From contig JAJGBQ010000004.1 in assembly GCA_022457065.1 (NCBI GenBank), positions 310,001 through 374,000 on the forward strand: a stretch of 64,000 nucleotides of DNA, given 5' to 3'. Under the pieces are notes generated by a model, which had not been told where the DNA came from, made no database searches, and worked only from the letters and a program-made list of their open reading frames with translations. Below are positions 12,001 through 21,036 of this stretch, in pieces. Numbering within the stretch: position 1 is the stretch's first letter; each line of letters starts with the position of its first letter. The stretch is from Curvularia sp. ZM96 (taxonomy: Eukaryota > Ascomycota > Dothideomycetes > Pleosporales > Pleosporaceae). The translations under genes and the position numbers were made by a program.

Positions 12001-12291
12001 CAACTCAACAGGGAAATTTCTTTGCCTTCGATAGATTATCGGGCCGACCTAGAAGCGAAGGTTCTCTCATGCTGGGAGTCGGTTTTCGGGATTGACTTCA
12101 GGTCTGATGCCAAGTTCTCTCGTGACACTCCGTTTTATGACATGCGGGGCAATGCGATCGCTGCACCTGCATTAGCATATGAGTACACGAAGCACGGTCT
12201 TCATTTTACTTGCAAAGAGGTGTACGAGTATCCGTCCATGCACCAAACCATTGCGCACCTATCAAGGCGGATGGAAGGCGTTGCTAAGTGA
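9078..12291 (+). pseudogene. NRPS-like gene relic (A-T-C-T), multiply disrupted
   Basis: Recognisable modules in order: an adenylation domain lacking its N-terminus (starts around FATFDPSHPTERL; A3 YVCFTSGSTGEPK; A5 LAEGYGMSEG; A7/A8 LLFEGPSLFKGY and FRTGDLAKYIENG), a carrier domain (DLFYLGGDSLQAMKL, Ser present), a condensation domain (active-site variant SHAQYDGAC), and a second carrier-like domain in which the usual GGDS is replaced by MRGNAI, so the attachment Ser is gone. The frame is lost by one base near 10056-10058 and again near 11015-11021. In-frame stops lie at 11071-11073 (TAG) and 11617-11619 (TAA). With the missing 5' end these are five independent lesions, so this is a pseudogene, not a sequencing artefact. 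It is divergent from the PKS and was probably once co-clustered with it. The ancestral product is unknown. Confidence 0.88.
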
Positions 12292-12851
12292 GAAAGTTAG
12301 CGCGTCTTTGTAATCGGTTAGGCATGCTTACCTATATAATTGAAACAATACATGGTGTGAGGGGGTAACGGCTGGTTCAGAAATGCACAATCAGGTGCAG
12401 ACATGCAAACGGTATCAAACAGGAACCTTTTTTGACACAATTTATTTCTTACAAAAATTGCCAATCCGACTAGGCATCTCCTGAACTACTGGTATGATCG
12501 CACTAGTCTTACTCACCGAATAGAGTTTAGGATAATATTCTGCTCGGTTAATCGGGTGCTTCGCCATCCTAGGGCTTACTTTCGGGTAGGATGTTGACTG
12601 CATTAGCCCCAAGTGAAAAGGTTTGCACTAAACCTTGAGACATCGTCACTGCTAAGTGTACCCATGGGCTTTCAATCTCAGTGCTAGAGAACATTGGCTG
12701 TTTTTCTCATGGTGTATAGTATGAGTGCATTCAATTTCAAATTCCAAGTGTCACTGTAGGCTACGTACGAGAGACTAATCCTAATTCACTAGTCGAATCC
12801 ATGCCGCTTAGGAGCTTTCAGTCATCCGGGCTGGTGGCCATGGTGGTTCTT
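12292..12851. other. Intergenic region, no gene seen
   Basis: These 560 bp lie between the end of the NRPS-like relic and the stop codon of the first UstYa gene. They are AT-rich with no coherent open frame. Confidence 0.4.
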
Positions 12852-13862
12852 TCAATCATCGTGATCCTTTTCGCCCGTGAGACTTTCCTTCGGTACAACA
12901 ACTCCATTCTTTCTAACCCAGTTGATGAGAGGCTCAAATTTCTTACACTTGTGTGTTGCTTGAAAGTCTTCCCGAGCTATGCCAGCCCCCTTACCTGTGC
13001 TGTCATACAGCAGATAAGGTGTAAGGTCAGCATTGCAAGTCAACGCTTGATGCAGCGTAGAAATGCAGTGATCAGCATGCTTTCGAGCAACTTCAGGTGA
13101 GTTGTACTTGAACAGTGTTGGAACAAGTCCTTCTGGGTATTCATTCACCCACAAAGCTTGTCGGAGTACGTTCAGGCAGTGGAGGTGATGGAAAACTATG
13201 TGACACCATTAGTAACTATGTTTGAGAGAGATACAAGCCTTTGCACTCTCACCTTCCACTCCAGCGATGTAGCCTTCTTCTCCGGGTCGGCCGCCTTTGA
13301 CAAAGCCTTGCTCGATGCTGCGGTTGAGTGATGGGACGCGGTCTTCTGGGATAATTACAGTGGGCACTACACGGTCGAATGTCAGTTCACTACCACTTGG
13401 AATATGGGGAGGAACCTACCATTTACCAATCTATCCCATCTATCCTCTAGTTCGACAGTCGGCTGGCCAGTCCACTTTGAGCGCTTCTGAGTGAAAATAC
13501 TCTCCCAATCTCTCTCTTCGTACTCTACAGCATCCAACAGCGGTGCTGAAGTAACAATGCTGTCAGTTGAGGTTCTTTTGGCCAATCTCATGCTACTACT
13601 TACACCAGATGCTGAGCTGAGCAGCGCAAGCTTTATCGGACTGCTTGTAGTTGAGAGTGCTCACAACCATCAGTAGTCCGATGAAGAACATGAACAAAGA
13701 GAGAAAGTTAAGCATTACATCAACCCTGAGGCCACGCTTTCTCGTGTTCATGGGTGGAAGGATCTCCTCAGAGTCCGACATGAGTTTTGTCTCTTCCATC
13801 TTTTGGGACGCCAACTTGGGGCTCAAGAGGCGGCTAAGGATATTGGTCTTGGAATCGAGCAT
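12852..13862 (-). CDS. UstYa-family (DUF3328) oxidase, copy 1
   Basis: Four exons (13604-13862, 13420-13545, 13253-13366, 12852-13195) splice to 280 residues with all phases consistent. The N-terminus is cytosolic, with one transmembrane helix at ~50-66 (VMLNFLSLFMFFIGLLMVVS). Then follow the family landmarks SPLLDAVEYEERDW, an LNRS N-glycosylation sequon, and the paired HxxHC motifs FHHLHCLNVLRQALW and HADHCISTLHQAL, which are essential in UstYa proteins. UstYa/UstYb proteins catalyse oxidative macrocyclisation of tyrosine-containing core peptides in dikaritin RiPP biosynthesis, and relatives oxidise other metabolites. The gene points away from a second copy at 15156 and lies 3 kb from a repeat-type precursor, which strongly suggests the RiPP role. 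Start: MLDSKTNIL at 13862. Its first exon is 259 nt, the same as copy 2. Confidence 0.93.
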
Positions 13863-15155
13863 ACTGGAGGTGTGGATACTCCTGCTTGAGGAAGGATTGA
13901 GATGAATAATTGGACGCAGAGCAGTGTGAGCGTGGCGGTGACTGTAAAGTTGGGGGATTGCAAAACTACCGGACAGTTTGCATCGTGCCTGCTTCAGTCT
14001 CGATACAAGCACTAGATAGCTTACGTGATTCTGATGCCTCGCGATGATTGCCTCGATTGCAACCTCCAGCTAGATAAATTAATATGCATGCCAGATGGTG
14101 TGATAAATGTGGGGCATGATTGACCTGAGGCCTGCATCAAGATAAGCACCGACAACGCGGAGGTGGCGGAGGTGGCAGCGCCGGTAGGCGCCGTTGTAGT
14201 AGTCGTGTTCCGGCAACGGGCCGTAACCGAAACTAGGAACGAACGGTTGTGTGGCGTGCGACAGCTCGTATGCTCACGTGCACTAGGGATGGGGCTCGCA
14301 CTATACGAACTTCCTTACTAGGATTGGCACCGGGAAACAAATAGCACGTATTGCATGTTAATGCAGTGCGAGGTTGTCTTTTGCTGCACAGTCAGCAAAA
14401 GCGTATCTGCCCCTCCAACGGCTGAAAGCGCTGCGTCGCACATCAAGGTCACCAACAGATCGAAGTAAGTTTGTCTCGGCCCTTCAGCTTATCGGAATAT
14501 TAAGTGTTCGCAGTATACATCAAGCTGAAATATGCCAACACTAGCTGATTTAGGCACATGGTAACATAGCCGAGTTTCTGGATTGATGGTTGGCTGGAGG
14601 CCTTGAAAGATGCATTGTGTTCGGTGATACAACCTTGCCCCACAAATTGCCATCCAGCTTGCTAACCTGCTTAGGTACCTGATAAAAGGGCCGAGACGCC
14701 AGCTGAAAGCTTAATTCAATGAACCAGGCGAGGGTCTAAACTCCATTGCCTTGACCAGCGGGAACCTCACTCGGACGATGTTAGCTTTAGCTGTAGCCAT
14801 AACCCGATTAAGTTATGACTACTAACACTGACAGGTGGGGAATACCTAGCATGATTGCCCTGACCCCTGCATTGTAACGCCACTATTTCCTCAGGCCATG
14901 CAATGCAAACCCTATCGTGGATTAATTCAGTTCGGCAAATCCTTTAATGCTGATTAGAGTGTGCAGCGTCAGCACTCAGAAAGAGCTACAGTTGCACAGA
15001 CCCACTTTACAGTTGATGGACTATTCACCTGGACCTTCAGTGTCTTTTCCTTGCCCCGAAACTTGTTGCTTTCTCTACTTTGACACCTTTCTCCGACTTC
15101 CAGTCTCTAAGAAGCCTCAATCTACCTTTCAGTCTCGTATTGCTTGATAAACATC
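13863..15155. promoter_or_regulatory. Shared intergenic region between the two divergent UstYa genes
   Basis: 1.3 kb between two divergent starts, presumably holding both promoters. It includes a short GC-rich repeat (GGAGGTGGC twice, near 14158-14178) in otherwise AT-richer DNA. I see no gene in it. A binding site for a cluster regulator is plausible but not demonstrated. Confidence 0.4.
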
Positions 15156-16099
15156 ATGGAGTCAAAGAAACATGCGTACAAGCCGGTCTCATCATTCGAT
15201 GACCTCTCATCCTCAACGACTAATGTCGATGAGCGCTCGAGTGATGACTTCCCTCTTGAATCGCTTCCATTGCGGAAGAGACGTTCGAGGTGGATTCCGA
15301 GTCCTCTTCTCGCCTCCATCATCAGTCTCAATGTCTTGGTCGCAGCTCTTATAGTTGTTGCACTCACGCGAAAGCCAACCGACCAACAATGCAGCACTCA
15401 ACTCTCAACATACTGTAAGTGTCATTGGATCTAGAATTGAGCCTTCCCTGATTTTTGCAGCTCCTCTCCTCGATTCCATTGAGTATATCGAGTATGATTT
15501 CGCAGCCGAGTTCAACAGCACCAACAAATACCGCGGGCCACCCACGCCCGAACGGGAAGAGGCTTGGTATAACTTGACCTACAGTGAGTGTCTCCTTCGC
15601 CGTCGTTGATAATTTTCAAAAATTCTAACCAAAAGACCAGAACACGCGGTAGAAATCCCAGCAGACAAGATTGCTGAATTGAACCGCACAGAGGCCGATA
15701 ACTTGAAACATGTCCCTGAGGATGTGGGCACTGGTTATGTAGCCATCATAGAAGTCTTCCATCAACTTCATTGCCTCGTAAGTTTCTTTCGCTCTTACCT
15801 GATGTCCACGCTGAAGCTAATTGGCCCAGAACATGATTCGCATGTTCACCTGGTACCAAGCTGGACGATACCCAGGTATTCCAGACGGTCTCACGGACAA
15901 TGAACTCAAGAATCGCATGCACGTTGATCATTGCCTTGATGCATTGAGAATAGCGATTCAGTGTTATGGTGATGTCACACCTTTGTTTGTCCGCAACGGT
16001 GGTCACGCTGGGTCCAAGGCCGATTTTGACAGTCACCACAAGTGCCGCAACTTCGACAAGATTGAGGCATGGATTGATGAGAATTGGACTGTGAATTAG
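15156..16099 (+). CDS. UstYa-family (DUF3328) oxidase, copy 2
   Basis: Four exons (15156-15414, 15461-15583, 15641-15777, 15830-16099) splice to 262 residues. It has one transmembrane helix at ~53-70 (SPLLASIISLNVLVAALIVV), then SPLLDSIEYIEYDF, an LNRT sequon, and both HxxHC motifs (FHQLHCL and HVDHCLDALR). The first two introns sit at the same positions and phases as in copy 1. The third lies just after the first HxxHC here and just before it in copy 1, so the genes are diverged paralogues rather than a recent duplication. The expected role is membrane-anchored, copper-type oxidation or cyclisation of the peptide released from the precursor at 16920, 0.8 kb downstream on the same strand. Paired UstYa genes (UstYa plus UstYb) are the rule in dikaritin clusters. 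Confidence 0.93.
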
Positions 16100-16919
16100 A
16101 TGACTGAGAACTTCGGAGACTGAGAGGGTTATAGTAGTCACTGAAAGTGGAATTTTGAGTGCGTTTGCGTTTCTGTGTGAGTCTACAATCGAGCTATCTG
16201 AATGATCAATTCATTGAAAATCTCCGAGTGACACATTGAAAGAACCCGAATCCTGACTTAGAGACTCGAGTGAAAATCTTTCAAAACAGGTTTTGGGATC
16301 ACTGTGAAAAGATGCTGTCTAGCTGGAACCTTGTGATGAACATGCTTGTTTGCGACCAACCTCGATCAGTGCACCCCATCGGCGATCTGACCATTGCCAC
16401 GTATTAAAATTTCGGATGTTTCACGATCTTCCAATTGTTGTAGGTGCTTACAGTGATTAACTCTTATCTCTTAGCGCCCTCGTTCACTGCTCAGCGTTTA
16501 GATACCCATGTGAACTATATGCAACCGATTTGCCCAGCTCCGACAGTTACATTGCATTAGTTGGTTCTGTGATCAAGGGTACGAAATTTACTAAACTGCA
16601 AGGGCTACTCCAGTGTGACCACGTGCATACACGGCAAAACTCAGGCGGCATGCAAGCTGATTACAAGTGAAGGTCCCACATATTGAACAAGCTTACCAGT
16701 CTACGCTAACTCCTCATCTTCGTCACATGCCTAGAATGGTAGCTGAAGAGAGAACTTCGGAAAGTCTACGGAGATGTGGGGGCTGGGAGAATGAATACAT
16801 AAGGGGTGGTTGTGGCCCTCAAAGTTCGATATCAGCCCACCAGCTCTTCTCATCAGACCTCCACTTCCTCTTCACTTCCAAATCAAACTCAAGTCCAACT
16901 TGATCAACTCATATTCAAA
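16100..16919 (+). promoter_or_regulatory. Upstream region of the repeat-precursor gene
   Basis: 820 bp between the second UstYa gene and the precursor ATG. The last ~90 bp are a C/T- and A-rich leader (many CTTC and TCAA tracts), typical of highly expressed fungal genes. A weak TATA-like TACATAA lies near 16796. No other gene is seen. Confidence 0.4.
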
Positions 16920-17708
16920 ATGAAGGCCAACTTCTTCACTGCTCTCACTGCCCTTGCGGCCTCTGCCATCGCCAGTCCCGTCCCCGTTCCTGCTACCAAT
17001 GGCCCCAAGGTCATGAACATGGCTCGCTCTGTTTTCGAGCGTTCCAGCCTGGCCAAGTACGACCTTATGGTTCGCGATGCTGAGGTCAAGCGTGGTAACG
17101 CCATCGCCGACTCAGTCAACTACATCCTGGTCCTCCAGAAGAGCTCTTCCGACGGTGTGGATGCGTACCAGGATGAGATTGACGCCGCCAACGCCAAAGA
17201 CATTCTTGGCAAGCGTAACAACGCCATCGCTGATTCCGTCAACTACATCCTGGTCCTCCAGAAGAGCTCATCTGACGGCGCCGATGCCTACCAGGACGAA
17301 ATCGATGCTGCCAACGCTAAGGATATCCTTGGCAAGCGTAGCAATGCCATCGCTGACAGCGTGAACTACATCCTTGTTCTTCAGAAGAGCTCCTCCGATG
17401 GCGCCGACGCTTACCAGGATGAGATCGATGCCGCCAATGCCAAAGACATCCTTGGAAAGCGTGACGTCAACCCTATTGCCGACTCTGTCAACTACATTCT
17501 TGTTCTCCAGAAGAGCTCCTCCGACGGTGCTGATGCCTACCAAGATGAGATCGATGCCGCCAACGCTAAGGATATCCTTGGCAAGCGTAGCAACGCCATC
17601 GCTGACAGCGTGAACTACATTCTCGTGCTCCAGAAGAGCTCCTCTGATGGCGCCGACGCTTACCAGGATGAGATTGACGCTGCTAACGCTAAGGATATCC
17701 TCGGTTAA
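16920..17708 (+). CDS. Secreted Kex2-repeat precursor of a dikaritin-type RiPP
   Basis: Single exon, 262 residues. A signal peptide (MKANFFTALTALAASAIAS) and a ~39-residue leader end in Lys-Arg at 57-58. Five tandem units of 41, 41, 41, 42 and 39 residues follow. The first four end in GKR, and the last stops after DILG. Each unit contains DSVNYILVLQKSSSDG, then AYQDEIDAANAKDILG. Unit differences are almost confined to the 1-3 residues after each KR (G, N, S or DV; NA or NP) plus one Ala/Val. Fungal RiPP precursors of the UstA type have this design: ER entry, Kex2 cleavage at dibasic sites, trimming, then UstYa-catalysed cyclisation through Tyr. Two UstYa genes lie within 5 kb. The likely core is around NYILVL, with a second Tyr in AYQDEID as alternative. 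I do not recognise the peptide. A Kex2-processed structural or surface peptide is the main other possibility. Confidence 0.88.
   Translation: MKANFFTALTALAASAIASPVPVPATNGPKVMNMARSVFERSSLAKYDLMVRDAEVKRGNAIADSVNYILVLQKSSSDGVDAYQDEIDAANAKDILGKRNNAIADSVNYILVLQKSSSDGADAYQDEIDAANAKDILGKRSNAIADSVNYILVLQKSSSDGADAYQDEIDAANAKDILGKRDVNPIADSVNYILVLQKSSSDGADAYQDEIDAANAKDILGKRSNAIADSVNYILVLQKSSSDGADAYQDEIDAANAKDILG
17094..17705 (+). repeat. Five tandem ~123-bp coding repeats (RiPP core units)
   Basis: Units at 17094-17216, 17217-17339, 17340-17462, 17463-17588 (one codon longer) and 17589-17705 (no KR). Protein sequences are almost identical, but codons differ at many third positions (for example Ser as AGC, TCT, TCA, TCC; Leu as CTG, CTT, CTC). 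Units 3 and 5 share the most bases in their first ~30 nt, suggesting a later duplication between them. Confidence 0.93.
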
Positions 17709-18483
17709 ATCAAACGTACTACACGTCTTCTGGACATAGTGAGAGTGCTCAAACTCAAATTGGGAACGGTGCTAGAAGCACTTGGAAGTGGAGGAAGCGG
17801 GGGGACAGCAAGGATGATGGGACTCAGGGCATGGCAATAGAGACTGGATTCTTCATATGCTTGGTATACGCAGAGTATATAACGAACTTTACGACAATCT
17901 ATCTCTTTCTTTAAAAACATGGCCTTGCCCTCTTGAAGTCACTCATATGTACTCACTGTGAACCCACGATGCTTGAATAAAACAAAGGTTAGTAACTAGC
18001 CTGGTAGCTGCATGCGCGTGGCAAGCGATCTCGATCTATCAAGCAAGCTAAACGTGTCCTTGTGCGAAGTGTCGCAATATCAGTCAGTGTTCATTTATTA
18101 CCCTAACATGCTTTTCAAGCAAAGCGAGCATCTCAATTATTCAACCATCCAGCATGAGTCCCACTAGCAGATAGTTGGGGTAATCAGAATGCCATAATTT
18201 AGTCATCTCAATCGACGAGAAGTCGATACCATTAAGAGTGCCGCGTCAACATAAGCAAACATGCTCAGCATTTGTACGCGAAGGACCGTGCAAACAACAT
18301 GGCAATTATAGCCCCATCAACAGCTCAACAAAAGATCGAGCAAACAACTCCACATGCTTTTTGGTCACTACAAATTAAATGAATTATGGGGACAAGTTCA
18401 GACATTCATTGTGATCATCTATAAACGGCAAAGGTATCTTTTTGGAACAGCAACGCAAAAGCACAAATCTTTTTTTCCACGCC
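17709..18483. other. Convergent intergenic region, no gene seen
   Basis: 775 bp between the stop codons of the precursor gene and the chitin deacetylase. It holds their 3' untranslated regions and no supported ORF. Confidence 0.45.
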
Positions 18484-20043
18484 TTATTTGCACGTTCCAG
18501 CAGACTTGTTGCAGCCAGTACCGCAGTGGCCATCTGTGCTTCCACACCATCCGTACTGCGAGCAGCAGTTACCAAAGGTCGAGCCGAGGCAAGTAGCGCC
18601 GCCTTGAGTGCCGCACTTGCCATCGGTGGAAACCGGCTGGCTAGGTGTAGTGTTACCACCACCAGTGCAAGTGCCAAAGGCAGAGTTGCAGCCAGTGCCG
18701 CAGTGGTCGGCGGAGCTACCACACCATCCGTACTGAGAGCAGCAGTTGCCAAAGGGAGATCCAGCACAGGTTCCCTTGCCAGAGCCGCACGAGCCGTCGG
18801 TGGAGATAGGGGTTCCGCCGTTGCCTCCGCCATTGCCTCCGCCGTTAGAAGGAGGAGCTTCGCCAGATGTGCGGTACCAGTTTGCCTCGGGCTCACCCAT
18901 GCACTCTCCCATAGTAACGCCACGGTAACCCTTGGACTTGAGGTATTCGAGCATGTAGCCAGTAAGGTTCAGCGCGGTCTGCTCATGGATGTCGTGGGCG
19001 ATGGCCAGACGGTCACCAGAGGCTGGGCCACCCTCGGTGGCGTCGAGGATGCGCTTGAAGTTGTCCTTGGCGACTTGGATGTTCTTGAGTTGGTTGTAGT
19101 CATCCTATTTGGGAAGTCAGCATGTTGATCTTCATTAGCCCAAGAGATTTTACGTACGGTATCCAAGTCAAAGTAGCTGATGACGTATCCCAAGTTGGAC
19201 ATTACGGTCTGGCATGCCGCGTTGCAAGAAGAGTAGGGAGGGCGCATGTATGTTGGGTACTTTCCGATGATGTTCCTGATGGCCATTTCGTTCTTGACCA
19301 TCTGATCATAGCGCTGAGCATCGGAGATGACGCTAAGATCTTGGTGCGACCAGGTGTGAGATGCGACTTGGTGGCCCTCGGCGACCATGCGTTTGATGAC
19401 GTTGGACCACTGTGCGGTTGTGTCAATCGCGCCTTTGCCGATGTTAATTCCGGTAACGAAGAAAGTGGCCTTGAACCCGTATTTCGCAAATTGGTCAAGA
19501 ACTCGGTCAGTGTAGATGTAGGGACCATCGTCATAAGTGATGGCAACGGTTCCTGGCTTTTGGCAGGTGTAGATACCTCCACCACCGTAAGGAACGTTGC
19601 CTTTCTTATGACGAACATCGTTGCGGGTGCTGGCACCGCCAGGAGTCTTGTTAGCATCGCAGGCCGGACCGAAATCGATCAAGCAATCAGGGGCCATGCA
19701 GTGGTCCTTGCTTGTTCCACAGTATCCCTACAAGAGGTCAATCTTACGGTTTCTTGGCGTGAATAGACAGTTGACTTACAGCACCAGAGCAGCAGTAGCC
19801 GGCAGCACACTTTGCGTTGCCGAAGCTTGGCCCACAGCGGCCATTCTGGCCTCCCTGGCGGGTTTCCAAGAGACCGCGCTTAGACTCGGCCGGGTGCTTC
19901 AGAGTGCGGGCAGTGACGGGAGCCTTCAGGTCCAACTGGAGGTCTCGAGGAAGGCCGAAAATCTTGGGCGCGCCTGGGATTCCTCCATGTGCGGCTACAA
20001 GGGGCGCTACCAAGGCAGCGGTAGCGATGTCAGAGAAGCGCAT
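18484..20043 (-). CDS. Chitin deacetylase (CE4) with three CBM18 chitin-binding modules
   Basis: Three exons (19780-20043, 19158-19727, 18484-19104) give about 484 residues. A signal peptide (MRFSDIATAALVAPLVAAHG) is followed by one CBM18 split by intron 1 (CGPSFGNAKCAAGYCCSG, then GYCGTSKDHC). The polysaccharide deacetylase domain has the CE4 motifs TYDDGPY, SHTWSHQ, MRPPYSSC and LAIAHDIHE. After a Gly/Asn linker come two more CBM18 modules with the CCSQYGWCGS core. These enzymes remove acetyl groups from chitin to make chitosan at the wall or septum. In plant-associated fungi they can help hide wall chitin from host recognition. It converges on the RiPP precursor but has no obvious role in RiPP synthesis, so I regard it as a neighbour, not a cluster member. 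Confidence 0.93.
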
Positions 20044-21036
20044 GTTGGTAGTAAAAAATTAAGATAATAGATAAATAGGTGTTACGGTGTATTAGAAAAG
20101 CGAATGGACAGGTTGCCAAGAGGTGAATGGCAAACCAGGTGACGGACAACGAGAGTGTGTGTGGAAATCAAACGGTTCGACGGCGCCAAATACTTATACC
20201 GAGCAGGTGTAAACAAAATGGAACAGTGGGACCGACAGGCCTGACGGTTTAGGAAGCTAATGAGCGCGAGCTAAGTCGCAGATCCGCCATGGGAATATTG
20301 GGCCAAGAGTACCAGGCAAGGCATCAAGACGAACGAATACGATGAGGCACCGGCAGCAGGGCGACATGGGGTAACTGCAGGAAGCAAAACCTATGCTTCT
20401 CCACAGCGCCACGCTCTGTTCACTCTTGTCTCCAATTACCAGAGCGAGACTCGCGCCAATGGCGCTGTTGTGCGTGTCGGCCTGGGGCCAAGTGGTCATC
20501 TTCCTATCCCAACAATAGACACCCATGTTCTGTCAACGATCCAGGCGCACGTTGAAAAAAAGCAAAGGCCAGGTCCTCAAAAAGATGGCCGTTTGTATCA
20601 TGATAAGGGGAAAACGGGTAAAGTGTGCCAAGCGTCGGGGCTGGTCCAGGGCGGAACCAAGACCTGCCAAGCCATCTTTAGCGACTAGTCTGGCTCTACA
20701 AATAGCTGCGCAGGCGATTCGTGACGTGACTTTGGATCCTGGCTTCACTGGTGCGGCATCGGCTATGCCTTGATTATATGGCGGTGCCCACTATAATATC
20801 CCGAGGGGGCTATCTGCTCAATGCGGAGAAAGGGGATGCGCCCAAGGATTGAGGCGTTCTCATGCCCACGCTGTCTGTATTGTCTAACACGAGTTCCCCT
20901 GCTTTCCTTTTGTCCCTAGCACCACGATTTCTCTCCCCCATGGCAGACTATTGGTCAGTAGTGTATTGCCCAGCTTGCTTCATGTCGTGTTCTTTGTAAA
21001 TGCAGTCCCATAAAGGCCCACCTGGTACGATGCTTC
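20044..21036. other. Intergenic region, no gene seen
   Basis: About 1 kb between the chitin deacetylase start and the Rad4 stop. It is the deacetylase promoter on one side and the Rad4 3' end on the other. Only short open frames without recognisable products occur. Confidence 0.4.

Noticed and set aside
17094..17705. CRISPR-like reading of the ~123-bp tandem repeats
   Set aside because: Units are contiguous, in frame and coding, with no spacers, and the organism is a fungus.
18442..19128. 228-codon plus-strand frame
   Set aside because: It is the antisense shadow of the Cys/Gly-rich CBM18 repeats of the chitin deacetylase.
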